A stretch of DNA of 52,145 bases from NCBI GenBank assembly GCA_026000155.1, contig BNYG01000014.1, forward strand, positions 1 to 52,145, written 5' to 3'. The notes beneath the pieces were generated by a model. That model saw only the letters and a list, made by a program, of their open reading frames with translations. It ran no database searches and was not told the origin of the DNA. Positions 7,088 to 14,606 of this stretch are shown here, in pieces; the first letter of the stretch is position 1; each line of letters opens with the position of its first letter. This stretch comes from Bacteroidia bacterium. GTDB taxonomy: Bacteria > Bacteroidota > Bacteroidia > Bacteroidales > Azobacteroidaceae. The position numbers and the translations under genes were made by a program.

Positions 7088-8263
7088 ATGAAAAAGGTAA
7101 ATTTATTCAATTCTATGCTATCAAACCTGTTAGGTTTTAAAAACCTAACAGGTTTAGTCCTTATTTTATTGTTTGCATCCTGTTCAAAAAATGTAAACGC
7201 AAATCCGGTAGAAACAAAGAGTGATAATAAAATTCAAGTCGCTATTTTGTTGGATACCTCTAATAGTATGGACGGATTAATCGACCAGGCAAAATCCCGT
7301 TTGTGGGATATTGTCAATACGCTTACCACCTTGAAATATCAGGGGAAAAATCCGCGCATTGAAATTGCTCTGTATGAATATGGAAATGACGGATTATCGG
7401 CAAAATCCAATTATATCCGTCAGGTTGCACCCATGACAACCGATTTGGATTTGATTTCCGAAAAACTTTTTGCGTTGCGGACAAACGGCGGTGAGGAATA
7501 TTGCGGCGCTGTCATCCAGGACGCCGTCAACAAGTTAAATTGGGCGGATGGCCGGGCGGATATGAAATTAATTTATATTGCAGGAAATGAACCGTTTACA
7601 CAAGGAAGAATTTCTTACAAAGAAGCGATAAGCGCCGCCTTAAATAAAGGTATCTATGTAAATACGATTTTCTGCGGCGACAAACAGGAAGGGATTCGCG
7701 AATATTGGAAAGACGGCGCCGACCGCGGACAAGGAAAATATTTCAATATTGATTCCAATGCTAAAGTCCGTTATATTTCAACACCTTACGATGACCGTAT
7801 CAGTGAATGTAACGTTCGATTGAATGCCACTTATATAGCTTATGGAAGTCAAGGATACGAAAAACAGCAGAATCAGGTTGCACAGGATAAAAATGCCATG
7901 TCGGTTTCCAAAGAAAATTCAGTAACGCGTGCGGTAAGTAAATCCAAATCCGTTTATAAAAATACGTCCTGGGATTTGGTTGATAAATATGAAGAAAAAC
8001 AGTCCTTGGCTGACATCAAAAAAAGCGAATTACCGAAAGAATTACAAAACAAACCGGAACAGGAACTCAAAGTGTTCATTGAGACTAAACAAAAAGAAAG
8101 GGCAGACATTCAAAAAGAAATGGATGGACTGGCAAAAAAACGCCAGGAATATATGGATGCCGAAAACAAAAAAGGACAAACTACCGGCGATGATTTGGGA
8201 AAAGCCATCAATGCATCTATTTTGGCATTTGCCAATGGCAAAGGTTACACGGTTGAAAAATAA
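7088..8263 (+). CDS. von Willebrand factor A domain lipoprotein
   Basis: A 391-residue lipoprotein. The signal peptide ends in a lipobox (LILLFASC, Cys about 32). A vWA domain occupies about 47-245; it begins VAILLDTSNSMDG, carrying the DxSxS metal-ion-dependent adhesion motif in DTSNSM, and continues with the typical TNGGEEYCGAVIQDAVNKL and KLIYIAGNEPFTQG strands. The C-terminal third (about 255-391) is a charged, Lys/Glu-rich helical segment likely to form a coiled coil. Such proteins bind proteins or metal at the cell envelope; the partner is unknown. The gene is divergent from the LytTR/kinase operon. Part of its signal peptide is encoded by a palindromic repeat (7123-7155). Confidence 0.85.
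   Translation: MKKVNLFNSMLSNLLGFKNLTGLVLILLFASCSKNVNANPVETKSDNKIQVAILLDTSNSMDGLIDQAKSRLWDIVNTLTTLKYQGKNPRIEIALYEYGNDGLSAKSNYIRQVAPMTTDLDLISEKLFALRTNGGEEYCGAVIQDAVNKLNWADGRADMKLIYIAGNEPFTQGRISYKEAISAALNKGIYVNTIFCGDKQEGIREYWKDGADRGQGKYFNIDSNAKVRYISTPYDDRISECNVRLNATYIAYGSQGYEKQQNQVAQDKNAMSVSKENSVTRAVSKSKSVYKNTSWDLVDKYEEKQSLADIKKSELPKELQNKPEQELKVFIETKQKERADIQKEMDGLAKKRQEYMDAENKKGQTTGDDLGKAINASILAFANGKGYTVEK
7123..7155. repeat. Palindrome inside the signal-peptide coding region
   Basis: AAACCTGTTAGGTTTT (7123-7138) and its exact inverse (7140-7155) flank a single A. The insert encodes NLLGFKNLTGL in the hydrophobic region of the vWA lipoprotein signal peptide and keeps the frame. Removing it would leave a shorter, more ordinary signal peptide. 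Confidence 0.85.
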
Positions 8264-8378
8264 TAATTTAGGTGCACGGTAAACGGTAAACGGTGCATGG
8301 CCGGTATTTCAATATGGCAATATTCATGAACCTTTTCGTGCACCTTTGAACCGTGCACCGTGTACCCGTAAATTATTA
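8261..8378. repeat. Imperfect palindrome between convergent genes
   Basis: TAATAATTTA at 8261-8270 and its inverse at 8369-8378 bound a region with repeated GTGCACGGT and AAACGGT units on one arm and inverted copies (ACCGTGCACCGTG) on the other. It fills the gap between the vWA gene and the convergent permease gene and could act as a bidirectional terminator. Confidence 0.6.
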
Positions 8379-8405
8379 TTTATAATGTGTTCCCATATAG
8401 GGTAT

Positions 8406-10754
8406 TTATTCCGTTTTCAGCGTTTTCACCGGATTCATCGTAGCCACTTTCCATGTTTGGAAACTCGTAGTCAATAGTGCAACCGCCAGGGCGATAATGC
8501 CGACCAATAAAAACAGCCAAATACTCAGCGCCGTTTTTACCGTAAAACCATTCAACCACGATTGCAAACTGAAATACGCTACCGGCGAGGCAATCAGGAA
8601 CGAAATCAATACCCAAATCACAAAATCTTTATTGAGCAGCAACAGCAAATCTTTGAGCGTGGCGCCGTTCACTTTCCGCAAACCGATTTCTTTGATGCGG
8701 CGTTGAGTGGCGTAGAAGGCCATGGCGAACAATCCGGCAATGCTGATGATAAACGTAATCAACATGGCGTAGGACAGGACTTTTTCGGCATTCATCTCCG
8801 ATTTATACAAATCCTTGTACGCATCATCCAAAAAATGATATTCAAACGGATAATCCGGTTCCAATTCTTCCCATTGGGCGTGGATAAAGTCGATAGCACG
8901 TTGCGGATCACCTTTTACTTTGAAAAAGACCGGAAGCCAATCGGATGTCCAATTGAATTTCAGATAGATTTGCGGGTCAATTTCATCTCGCAACGAACGA
9001 ACGTGAGCATTTTTGACAATACCTTTTACAATCATCGTTTGCCGGTATTCATTGGTAATAGCTTGATTCAAGGGATTTTCCCCCTTGAAAAGTAATTCGG
9101 CGGCGCGTTCGTTGATGACTGCCGGACGCAACAAATCATCGGATTCCAAGAAGAACGGATTTTCGCCTTCGATGATTTTCATATCCATAAAATCGAAATA
9201 ATTAGACTGTATATGATTTATTTCCATGAGTATCGACTCGTCTTGCCCTTCGGTATGAATGGCCTGGTCCTGATTCCATTGCAAGGGCAAACAATTTTTC
9301 TGAGTAACATCCACAATCATCGGCTCTTTCAGCATTTCATTGCGAAAAGAGTCGAAATCTCTTCCGAAACGGTTGTGTCCATGCACATAAATCACATTTT
9401 CCGTATAGAATCCCAAGTCGTAGTGAACCATCATATCCACTTGCCGCTGCATGAATCCGACTACCATAAGCAGTGCGATGGAAGCAGCAAATTGAAAGAT
9501 AATTAAACCTTTCTGAAAAATGGAAAGCGGTTTGCCTTTCAATTTTCCGTTCAAAGTTTCAATGGGATTAAAACGGGTGATGTACAATGCCGGAAATGTA
9601 CCCGACAACAATACCGTAACCACAAACAACGCCGCTAAAAACAGGTAAAGCGCCGGCGCAGCAAAATCAATCGACAGTTGCGATTGCGTGAAATCGTTAA
9701 ACAAAGGCAAAGACAACAGGGCCAGGAATGTACCTATCACAATGGCTATCAGGATATAACAAGCCGTCTCAATGTAAAAATCACCAATCAGACTGCTTCT
9801 GTTTGCGCCATGCGATTTTTTTATACCGACCGCTTTTGCCCGAATGAAAGATGTGGAAATAAAGAGATTGGTAAAATTAATGCAGGAGATAATCAAAATA
9901 ATCAAAGCGACCGGAATAAATACCCCGATAAGCGATAAATTTCCCTTTCTTATCACTTCTTTCGCAAATCCGGTGCCGAAGTGCATTTTCGTCAAAGGCT
10001 CCAATGAAACGGTGGCTCCGGCGTTACGCAAAAAGTCTTTGTTCCGATTCAAAATTTGTGTCAAAGAAGCCTCAACGGAAGGAATATCGGCATTGTCCGA
10101 CAGCCGTATAAACGTGAGATAATAGTCCCCTCCCTCCCAATTATAGACCAATGATCTTCCGAAAGGAGCAAAAACAAAATCGGAATGCAGGCTCGAATTG
10201 TCCGGCATATCTTTCATAATACCTGTTACCGTCAAATCATATTCCCCATCAGGGCCTTTTATCCGGAAAGTCCCGCCTATCGGATTTTGCCCGGAGAAAT
10301 AGCGTTTCACGGCCGATTCGCTGACCACAACATTGCCGGGAGCGGAAAGAACCGTTGCAGCATCACCTTCCTTCAAAGGGAAAGTAAAGAACTTGAAAAA
10401 ATCCGGATCAGCCACAAAAATCGGAATATTGGGATGAGAAACCGTATTTATTTTTAGATCGCCCCAAGACGGAAAGATACGTATCATGGCTTCGACCGGT
10501 GGTAACTCGTCTTTTGCCGCCTGTCCAAACGGTCGATAGGTCGCACCAATCCTGGTCGGTATGTCATTCAGAAGGGTATGTACATTCAAACGATAGATAG
10601 AGGACTTATCTTTATGAAAAGAATCGAAACTCAATTCATTAATAGTCCACAGTCCGACAATGACGGCGACCATAATACCAAGGCTCAAACTGCTGATATT
10701 GAGCAATCCGACTACCTTCTGTTTGTTGAAATTCCTTATAAATTGTTGCATCAT
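8406..10754 (-). CDS. FtsX/MacB-like ABC transporter permease (sixth of six)
   Basis: A permease of about 782 residues, of the large Bacteroidetes type with two MacB periplasmic domains and two FtsX membrane modules. Membrane helices are near 22-45, three around 285-400 (after SCINFTNLFISTSF, with a KAVGIKKSHGA coupling segment), one near 430, and three at the C-terminus (after RRIKEIGLRKVNGAT). I start it at the double ATG (10754/10751), just before MQQFIRNF, because its paralogue at 11475-13808 begins at the same point. It ends NPVKTLKTE, the shared C-terminus of this family. It presumably works with the single ATPase at 19391-20065. Its last 120 residues are almost identical to the preceding paralogue. 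Confidence 0.85.
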   Translation of the reverse strand: MMQQFIRNFNKQKVVGLLNISSLSLGIMVAVIVGLWTINELSFDSFHKDKSSIYRLNVHTLLNDIPTRIGATYRPFGQAAKDELPPVEAMIRIFPSWGDLKINTVSHPNIPIFVADPDFFKFFTFPLKEGDAATVLSAPGNVVVSESAVKRYFSGQNPIGGTFRIKGPDGEYDLTVTGIMKDMPDNSSLHSDFVFAPFGRSLVYNWEGGDYYLTFIRLSDNADIPSVEASLTQILNRNKDFLRNAGATVSLEPLTKMHFGTGFAKEVIRKGNLSLIGVFIPVALIILIISCINFTNLFISTSFIRAKAVGIKKSHGANRSSLIGDFYIETACYILIAIVIGTFLALLSLPLFNDFTQSQLSIDFAAPALYLFLAALFVVTVLLSGTFPALYITRFNPIETLNGKLKGKPLSIFQKGLIIFQFAASIALLMVVGFMQRQVDMMVHYDLGFYTENVIYVHGHNRFGRDFDSFRNEMLKEPMIVDVTQKNCLPLQWNQDQAIHTEGQDESILMEINHIQSNYFDFMDMKIIEGENPFFLESDDLLRPAVINERAAELLFKGENPLNQAITNEYRQTMIVKGIVKNAHVRSLRDEIDPQIYLKFNWTSDWLPVFFKVKGDPQRAIDFIHAQWEELEPDYPFEYHFLDDAYKDLYKSEMNAEKVLSYAMLITFIISIAGLFAMAFYATQRRIKEIGLRKVNGATLKDLLLLLNKDFVIWVLISFLIASPVAYFSLQSWLNGFTVKTALSIWLFLLVGIIALAVALLTTSFQTWKVATMNPVKTLKTE

Positions 10755-10782
10755 TAATAATTTATTTTTTACAATTTTAAAT

Positions 10783-10823
10783 AAAAAAGCGTGCAAACTT
10801 TTTAATATCGGTTTACACGCTTT
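10783..10823 (-). terminator. Terminator and boundary repeat of toxin-antitoxin cassette 1
   Basis: On the minus strand AAAGCGTG (from 10816-10823) pairs with CACGCTTT (from 10786-10793) and runs into a T tract. It ends the VapBC-type transcript. The same sequence is the inverted partner of the repeat at 11437-11466. Confidence 0.6.
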
Positions 10824-10847
10824 AAAGATGTTTATAAGCCATCTACA

Positions 10848-11162
10848 CTATATTTCCCAAGGATTTAGCACAATTAACCCGTCTATAGATTTGAAATCGG
10901 AAATGTTACGAGTTACTAATGTCATATTGTGCACAAGCGCAGTTGCTGCAATAATTGCATCACCAAGCCCTATTTTCCTTTGCTGCCTTATTAATTACGT
11001 AATTGAGAGGATTGTTGCCCGATGCCAGCCCAATGTTTCCATATAGGTAACCGCTGAGATGACAAGCGGCATCTGCAAAACAATCTTTTTGACATTTTCA
11101 GGCATAAAACTACCTACTACATCAATAATTACATTGGTGTCAATTAAAAATCTCTGTTCCAT
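10848..11162 (-). pseudogene. VapC-like PIN-domain toxin, broken by in-frame stop and deletion
   Basis: The gene starts MEQRFLIDTNVIIDVVG, the first PIN-domain strand with its catalytic Asp in DTN, and keeps the METLGWHR element with the second acidic residue. Reading then hits a TAA at 10995-10997. In the same frame beyond it the typical PIN C-terminus continues (KIGLGDAIIAATALVH, LVTRNISDF, VLNPWEI) to the stop at 10848. The interval between the two conserved parts is roughly 25-30 codons too short for the family, so an internal deletion probably removed the middle helices. The toxin is therefore most likely dead. Its start overlaps the antitoxin gene by 19 bp. Confidence 0.75.
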
Positions 11163-11368
11163 TCCTGTCTTGCGCGTTGCGTATGTTCTTTCAACAGACG
11201 ACCATCTTCTTCCGACAATACTCCCCAAAAATCACCTAAAGTTTTTTTCGGTTGTTGTGTTAATTCGTCCAATGCAAGATAGGTAATCTCAATGGTTTTA
11301 CCAACATATATTTCCGGTATGGATAATAGAATATTGGTGTCTTCCGGTGTAATGACTGTTCGTACCAT
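11144..11368 (-). CDS. VapB-like antitoxin of cassette 1
   Basis: A 74-residue protein directly upstream of, and overlapping, the PIN-domain pseudogene. The N-terminal part (MVRTVITPEDTNILLSIPE ... GKTIEITYLALDE) looks like the short beta/ribbon segment of DUF2281/AbrB-type antitoxins, and the C-terminal part (DFWGVLSEEDGRLLKEHTQRARQEWNRDF) like the amphipathic, toxin-binding helix that occurs in these families. It is apparently intact although its toxin is broken. Its own promoter (TATCTTTG, 11391-11398) lies 22 bp upstream, so it is not dependent on the permease operon. Confidence 0.75.
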   Translation of the reverse strand: MVRTVITPEDTNILLSIPEIYVGKTIEITYLALDELTQQPKKTLGDFWGVLSEEDGRLLKEHTQRARQEWNRDF

Positions 11369-11390
11369 AAAAAAATAAATTTAGACAGAA

Positions 11391-11398
11391 CAAAGATA
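11391..11398 (-). promoter_or_regulatory. Promoter -7 element of toxin-antitoxin cassette 1
   Basis: TATCTTTG on the minus strand, 22 bp before the antitoxin start. Confidence 0.6.
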
Positions 11399-11436
11399 CT
11401 GTTTTTTTATCAATGAACGATTTATTTTTTATAAAA

Positions 11437-11466
11437 CGTGTAAACCAATATGTCAAAGAACGCTTT
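11437..11466. repeat. Boundary repeat of cassette 1 (upstream end)
   Basis: Its 30 bases start CGTGTAAACCAATATG on the plus strand and are identical to the boundary repeat of cassette 2 at 14571-14600. The stop codon of the neighbouring permease is 9 bp away. Confidence 0.8.
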
Positions 11467-11474
11467 CTATAGCT

Positions 11475-13808
11475 TTATTCTGTTTTCAGCGTTTTCACCG
11501 GATTCATCGTCGCGACTTTCCATGTTTGGAAACTCGTAGTCAATAGTGCAACCGCCATAGCGATAATGCCGACCAATAAAAACAGCCAAATACTCAGTGC
11601 CGTTTTCACCGTGAAACCATTCAGCCATGATTGCAAACTGAAATACGCTACCGGCGAAGCAATCAGGAACGAAATCAATACCCAAACCACAAAATCTTTA
11701 TTGAGCAGCAACAGCAAATCCTTGAGCGTGGCGCCATTCACTTTCCTCAAACCGATTTCCTTGATTCGCCGTTGGGTAACGTAAAACGCCATGGCAAACA
11801 AACCGGCAATACTGATGATAAATGTAATTAACATCGCATAAGCCAACACCTTACTCACATTCATCTCCGAAATATAAAGTTCTTTATAGGTATCGTTCAG
11901 GAAGTGATATTCAAAAGGAATATTCGGTTCCTTCTCCTCCCACTTTTGCCGGATGACTTGGACAGTTTGCTGCGGGTCGCCCGTATATTTGAAGAACAGC
12001 GGACCCCAATTCATATCCTGCGGATGTTTCATATACACTTGCGGGTCAATCTGGTCGCGCAAAGAACGGATATTGGCATTGCGCATCAAGCCTTTTACAA
12101 TCATGCGATGATGTCCGTTGGCAACAATAATTTCATTGATGGGCGAATCGGGCAAACCCAAGAGTTTTTGTACACTTTCATTGATAACCACCGGAAGAAT
12201 AGAGTCGTTGGATTCGAGATAAAAAGGATTTTCTCCGTCTATTATCTTCATATTCATAAACTCAAAATAGTTGGGTTTTACATAATTCATCTCCATAATA
12301 ACGGTCTCGTCGGAGCCGGGAAGACTGATTCCCCAGCCTTGATTCCATTCGGTAGGCAAGGAATTTTTTCGGGTCACGTCGGCAATAAACGGATATTTGA
12401 GCAACTCGTCGCGCAAGCCTTCAAAATCTTTGCTGAAATCGGCACGTCCCTGTATATAAATTATGTTCTCTTTGTCAAAACCCAAGTCCTTCGTTACCAT
12501 AAAATTGACTTGCTTCTGCATAAAACTCACGACTATCAACAACGCAATAGAAGCCGTGAATTGAATGATAATCAAACTCTTCTGAAAAATAGAGATATTT
12601 TTTCCCTTGAATTTGCCGAATAACGTTTCTATCGGATTAAATTTCGTGATATACAAAGCCGGAAAAGTGCCCGCAAGCACTACCGTAAAGACAAACAAGC
12701 CAATCAAAAAAGCATAAAGTTGTACGGACGTAAAATCAATGACCAATTCCGAGCCGATGAAGTTGTTGAATAAAGGTAAAGAAAGTACCGCCAAAAAGAT
12801 ACCGACAGCAATAGCAATTGCTGTGTAGCAAGCGGTTTCTCCATAAAACGCCCGTATCAACGCACCCTTTTCGGCACCCTGCGATTTCATGATTCCTACC
12901 GATTTGGCACGTAAAAAAGAAGTCGAGATAAACAAGTTGGTAAAGTTGATGCAAGAGATAATCAGTATCACCAAAGCCACTATTGCCAAAACGAGTATCA
13001 TCGGTTTATTGCCTTTAAGGATACTGTCGCCCATAAACCCTTCGCTAAAGTGCATTTCTGTCAGCGGCTCCAATTCGTACCAGGCGCCAATTGTTTCAAA
13101 AAACTTCATTCCGGCGTAAGCCATTTGTGTCATATCCTTTGCGAGAGCAGCTCTGTCCGTTCCTTCCTGTAAGTTAAAGAACGTAATATAGACATCGTTA
13201 TCTCCCCAAGTCTGCTTCAGAATCCAGTCGTAAGGCGGAATCACGAAATCCGATTGCAGACTGGAATTGCGAGGCATATCGTACATCACGCCGCTCACCA
13301 CAAAGTCCTTCCCGTTGAAATTTAGACTTTGTCCGACAGGATTTTTACCCTCAAAGTATTTGCGGGCAGCCGTTTCGCTGATTACCAGTTTATCGGGAGC
13401 TGACAATACCGTTTCCGCTTCTCCTTCTTTCAAGGGAAAAGAGAAGAAAGTAAAGAAATTTTCATCGGCTATAAATGCCTTTACCCCCGGATAATAGATT
13501 TCATTGACTTTTAAGTCGTTCCAGAATGGCCAGATCCGGTTCATGTCTTTGATTTGAGGGAATTTGTCTTTCGCCTCTTGTCCCATGGGTCGGAAGGTAG
13601 AGCCTAATTTCATCGGCTCTCCATTGAGGGTAGCATGAAGCACAGCTCTGTAGATATGCGCTTTGTCTTTATGAAAATTATCGAAACTCAGTTCGTTAAT
13701 TGTCCATAATCCGACAATAATGGAAACCATAATGCCGAGGCTCAGGCTGCTGATATTGAGCAGGCCGACTACTTTTTGTTTGCTGAAATTTCTAATAAAT
13801 TGTTTCAT
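11475..13808 (-). CDS. FtsX/MacB-like ABC transporter permease (fifth of six)
   Basis: A 777-residue permease, the close paralogue of the gene at 8406-10754: about half of the residues match over most of the length and nearly all match in the last 120. Start ATG 13808 (MKQFIRNFSKQKVVGLLN) is chosen because the paralogue shares it and the extra nine upstream residues are not hydrophobic. Order: N-terminal membrane helix (about 20-43), MacB periplasmic domain, three helices around 280-395 with a KSVGIMKSQGA coupling loop, second periplasmic domain, and three C-terminal helices after RRIKEIGLRKVNGAT. It lies between the two toxin-antitoxin cassettes. The pair with its paralogue suggests a tandem duplication with later exchange of the 3' ends. 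Confidence 0.85.
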   Translation of the reverse strand: MKQFIRNFSKQKVVGLLNISSLSLGIMVSIIVGLWTINELSFDNFHKDKAHIYRAVLHATLNGEPMKLGSTFRPMGQEAKDKFPQIKDMNRIWPFWNDLKVNEIYYPGVKAFIADENFFTFFSFPLKEGEAETVLSAPDKLVISETAARKYFEGKNPVGQSLNFNGKDFVVSGVMYDMPRNSSLQSDFVIPPYDWILKQTWGDNDVYITFFNLQEGTDRAALAKDMTQMAYAGMKFFETIGAWYELEPLTEMHFSEGFMGDSILKGNKPMILVLAIVALVILIISCINFTNLFISTSFLRAKSVGIMKSQGAEKGALIRAFYGETACYTAIAIAVGIFLAVLSLPLFNNFIGSELVIDFTSVQLYAFLIGLFVFTVVLAGTFPALYITKFNPIETLFGKFKGKNISIFQKSLIIIQFTASIALLIVVSFMQKQVNFMVTKDLGFDKENIIYIQGRADFSKDFEGLRDELLKYPFIADVTRKNSLPTEWNQGWGISLPGSDETVIMEMNYVKPNYFEFMNMKIIDGENPFYLESNDSILPVVINESVQKLLGLPDSPINEIIVANGHHRMIVKGLMRNANIRSLRDQIDPQVYMKHPQDMNWGPLFFKYTGDPQQTVQVIRQKWEEKEPNIPFEYHFLNDTYKELYISEMNVSKVLAYAMLITFIISIAGLFAMAFYVTQRRIKEIGLRKVNGATLKDLLLLLNKDFVVWVLISFLIASPVAYFSLQSWLNGFTVKTALSIWLFLLVGIIAMAVALLTTSFQTWKVATMNPVKTLKTE

Positions 13809-13842
13809 TATTGCTGCTTTTACATTATTATTCACTCTTAAT

Positions 13843-13882
13843 AAAAAAAGCGTGTCACCTTTTTATATTGGTTTACACGCTT
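13843..13882 (-). terminator. Terminator and boundary repeat of toxin-antitoxin cassette 2
   Basis: On the minus strand AAGCGTGT pairs with ACACGCTT around a 19-nt loop and is followed by a T tract. It ends the VapBC transcript 25 bp after the toxin stop and before the next permease start. Confidence 0.65.
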
Positions 13883-13906
13883 ATTGTAATTTGATTAGAA
13901 AACCGA

Positions 13907-14320
13907 TCAGCGGCTGTTAAAGATGAAATCTAATTTTTGTGTTATATAAAATTCAAAATCGCGGTCGGAACTGATTAAAGTCATTCGTTCGGTAATCGCT
14001 TGGGAAATAATTACATGGTCACAAGGGTCGTTGTGCGATATTAAAGTTGACAAACCGGAGTAAGTGGCAAGATGTTCCCGTTTTACCGGAAGTAACTTGA
14101 AATTAAGTGCTTCAATACCTGGTAAAATATCTTCCACCTTTTTCCAAGTGGTTTTTATTTTATTTCTTTTGTATAAATGGATTATCTCCTGTACGGAAAC
14201 TGTACTGATATATAACTGATAGTTGTAACCGGTTACTATATCCAATACACGCGATTCTAATTCCTTTGGATTATGCAAAGCAAATAATACAATGTTTGTA
14301 TCTACAAGATAACGCGCCAT
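13907..14320 (-). CDS. VapC-type PIN-domain toxin of cassette 2
   Basis: A 137-residue PIN-domain protein, an RNase-fold toxin that cleaves RNA using acidic residues and a divalent metal. All the usual acidic positions can be seen: Asp in YLVDTNIV (about residue 7), Glu in SVQEIIHLY (about 45), Asp in NDPCDHVIIS (about 98-100) and Asp in LISSDRDFEFY (about 116). Full length for the family and no frame damage, unlike the PIN gene of cassette 1, with which it shares little sequence. The antitoxin gene ends 6 bp upstream of its start, so the two form one unit with the promoter at 14538-14545. Confidence 0.9.
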   Translation of the reverse strand: MARYLVDTNIVLFALHNPKELESRVLDIVTGYNYQLYISTVSVQEIIHLYKRNKIKTTWKKVEDILPGIEALNFKLLPVKREHLATYSGLSTLISHNDPCDHVIISQAITERMTLISSDRDFEFYITQKLDFIFNSR

Positions 14321-14326
14321 GGCAAG

Positions 14327-14506
14327 TTATTTCATTACCGCCCGCATATCCAATATTTCTCCCTCACCATTAGGATGCTCTTTTAACCAGAGTCCGTATG
14401 CCGACAATCTTTCCGGTTTAGGAACTACCAATTCCATTCTTACACCGTCTTTAAAAAGATACGCCTTGGGTTTCCTTTTTCTTGATTTCTTTTCTGCTTC
14501 TTCCAT
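14327..14506 (-). CDS. Antitoxin of cassette 2
   Basis: A 59-residue protein. I begin it at ATG 14506 (MEEAEKKSRKRKPKAYLFK), 32 bp after the -7 element; the open frame extends further upstream, but that part crosses the promoter and the boundary repeat. It has a very basic N-terminus, a central VRMELVVPKPERLSAYG segment and a short tail. It lacks a recognisable AbrB or ribbon-helix-helix motif, so the antitoxin role is inferred from its size and from its position 6 bp ahead of the PIN toxin. Confidence 0.7.
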   Translation of the reverse strand: MEEAEKKSRKRKPKAYLFKDGVRMELVVPKPERLSAYGLWLKEHPNGEGEILDMRAVMK

Positions 14507-14537
14507 TTTGTTTATGATTTTTTGATTTTCTGCACTG

Positions 14538-14545
14538 CAAAGATA
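14538..14545 (-). promoter_or_regulatory. Promoter -7 element of toxin-antitoxin cassette 2
   Basis: TATCTTTG followed by CAG on the minus strand, a strong match to the Bacteroidetes consensus, 32 bp before the antitoxin ATG. Confidence 0.65.
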
Positions 14546-14570
14546 CGATATTTTTTCCAAATACCGAAAA

Positions 14571-14600
14571 CGTGTAAACCAATATGTCAAAGAACGCTTT
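14571..14600. repeat. Boundary repeat of cassette 2 (upstream end)
   Basis: Identical over 30 bases to 11437-11466. The permease stop codon lies 7 bp beyond it. Confidence 0.8.
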
Positions 14601-14606
14601 TATCCC

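Larger units (their letters stand above)
10783..11466 (-). mobile_element. Inverted-repeat-bounded toxin-antitoxin cassette 1
   Basis: A VapBC-type pair lies between inverted repeats: AAAAGCG...ATATTGGTTTACACG reading inward from 11466, and AAAAAGCGTG...ATATCGGTTTACACG reading inward from 10783. The same ends bound cassette 2 at 13843-14600. The cassette separates two adjacent permease genes of one operon. There is no transposase, so mobility, if real, would be in trans. That these are mobile units is inference; the repeats are seen directly. Confidence 0.45.
13843..14600 (-). mobile_element. Inverted-repeat-bounded toxin-antitoxin cassette 2
   Basis: It has the same boundary repeats as cassette 1 (inner core ATATTGGTTTACACG, outer AAAAGCGT) but carries an unrelated, intact VapBC-type pair. 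Two different cargos behind the same ends, in two neighbouring spacers of one operon, suggest that the ends are the unit that moves or recombines. No transposase or recombinase is present. Confidence 0.5.

Noticed and set aside
14507..14590. N-terminal extension (MTYWFTRF...) of the cassette 2 antitoxin
   Set aside because: The same residues appear ahead of the permease at 14607-16997; they are the translated boundary repeat, and the promoter lies inside this stretch.
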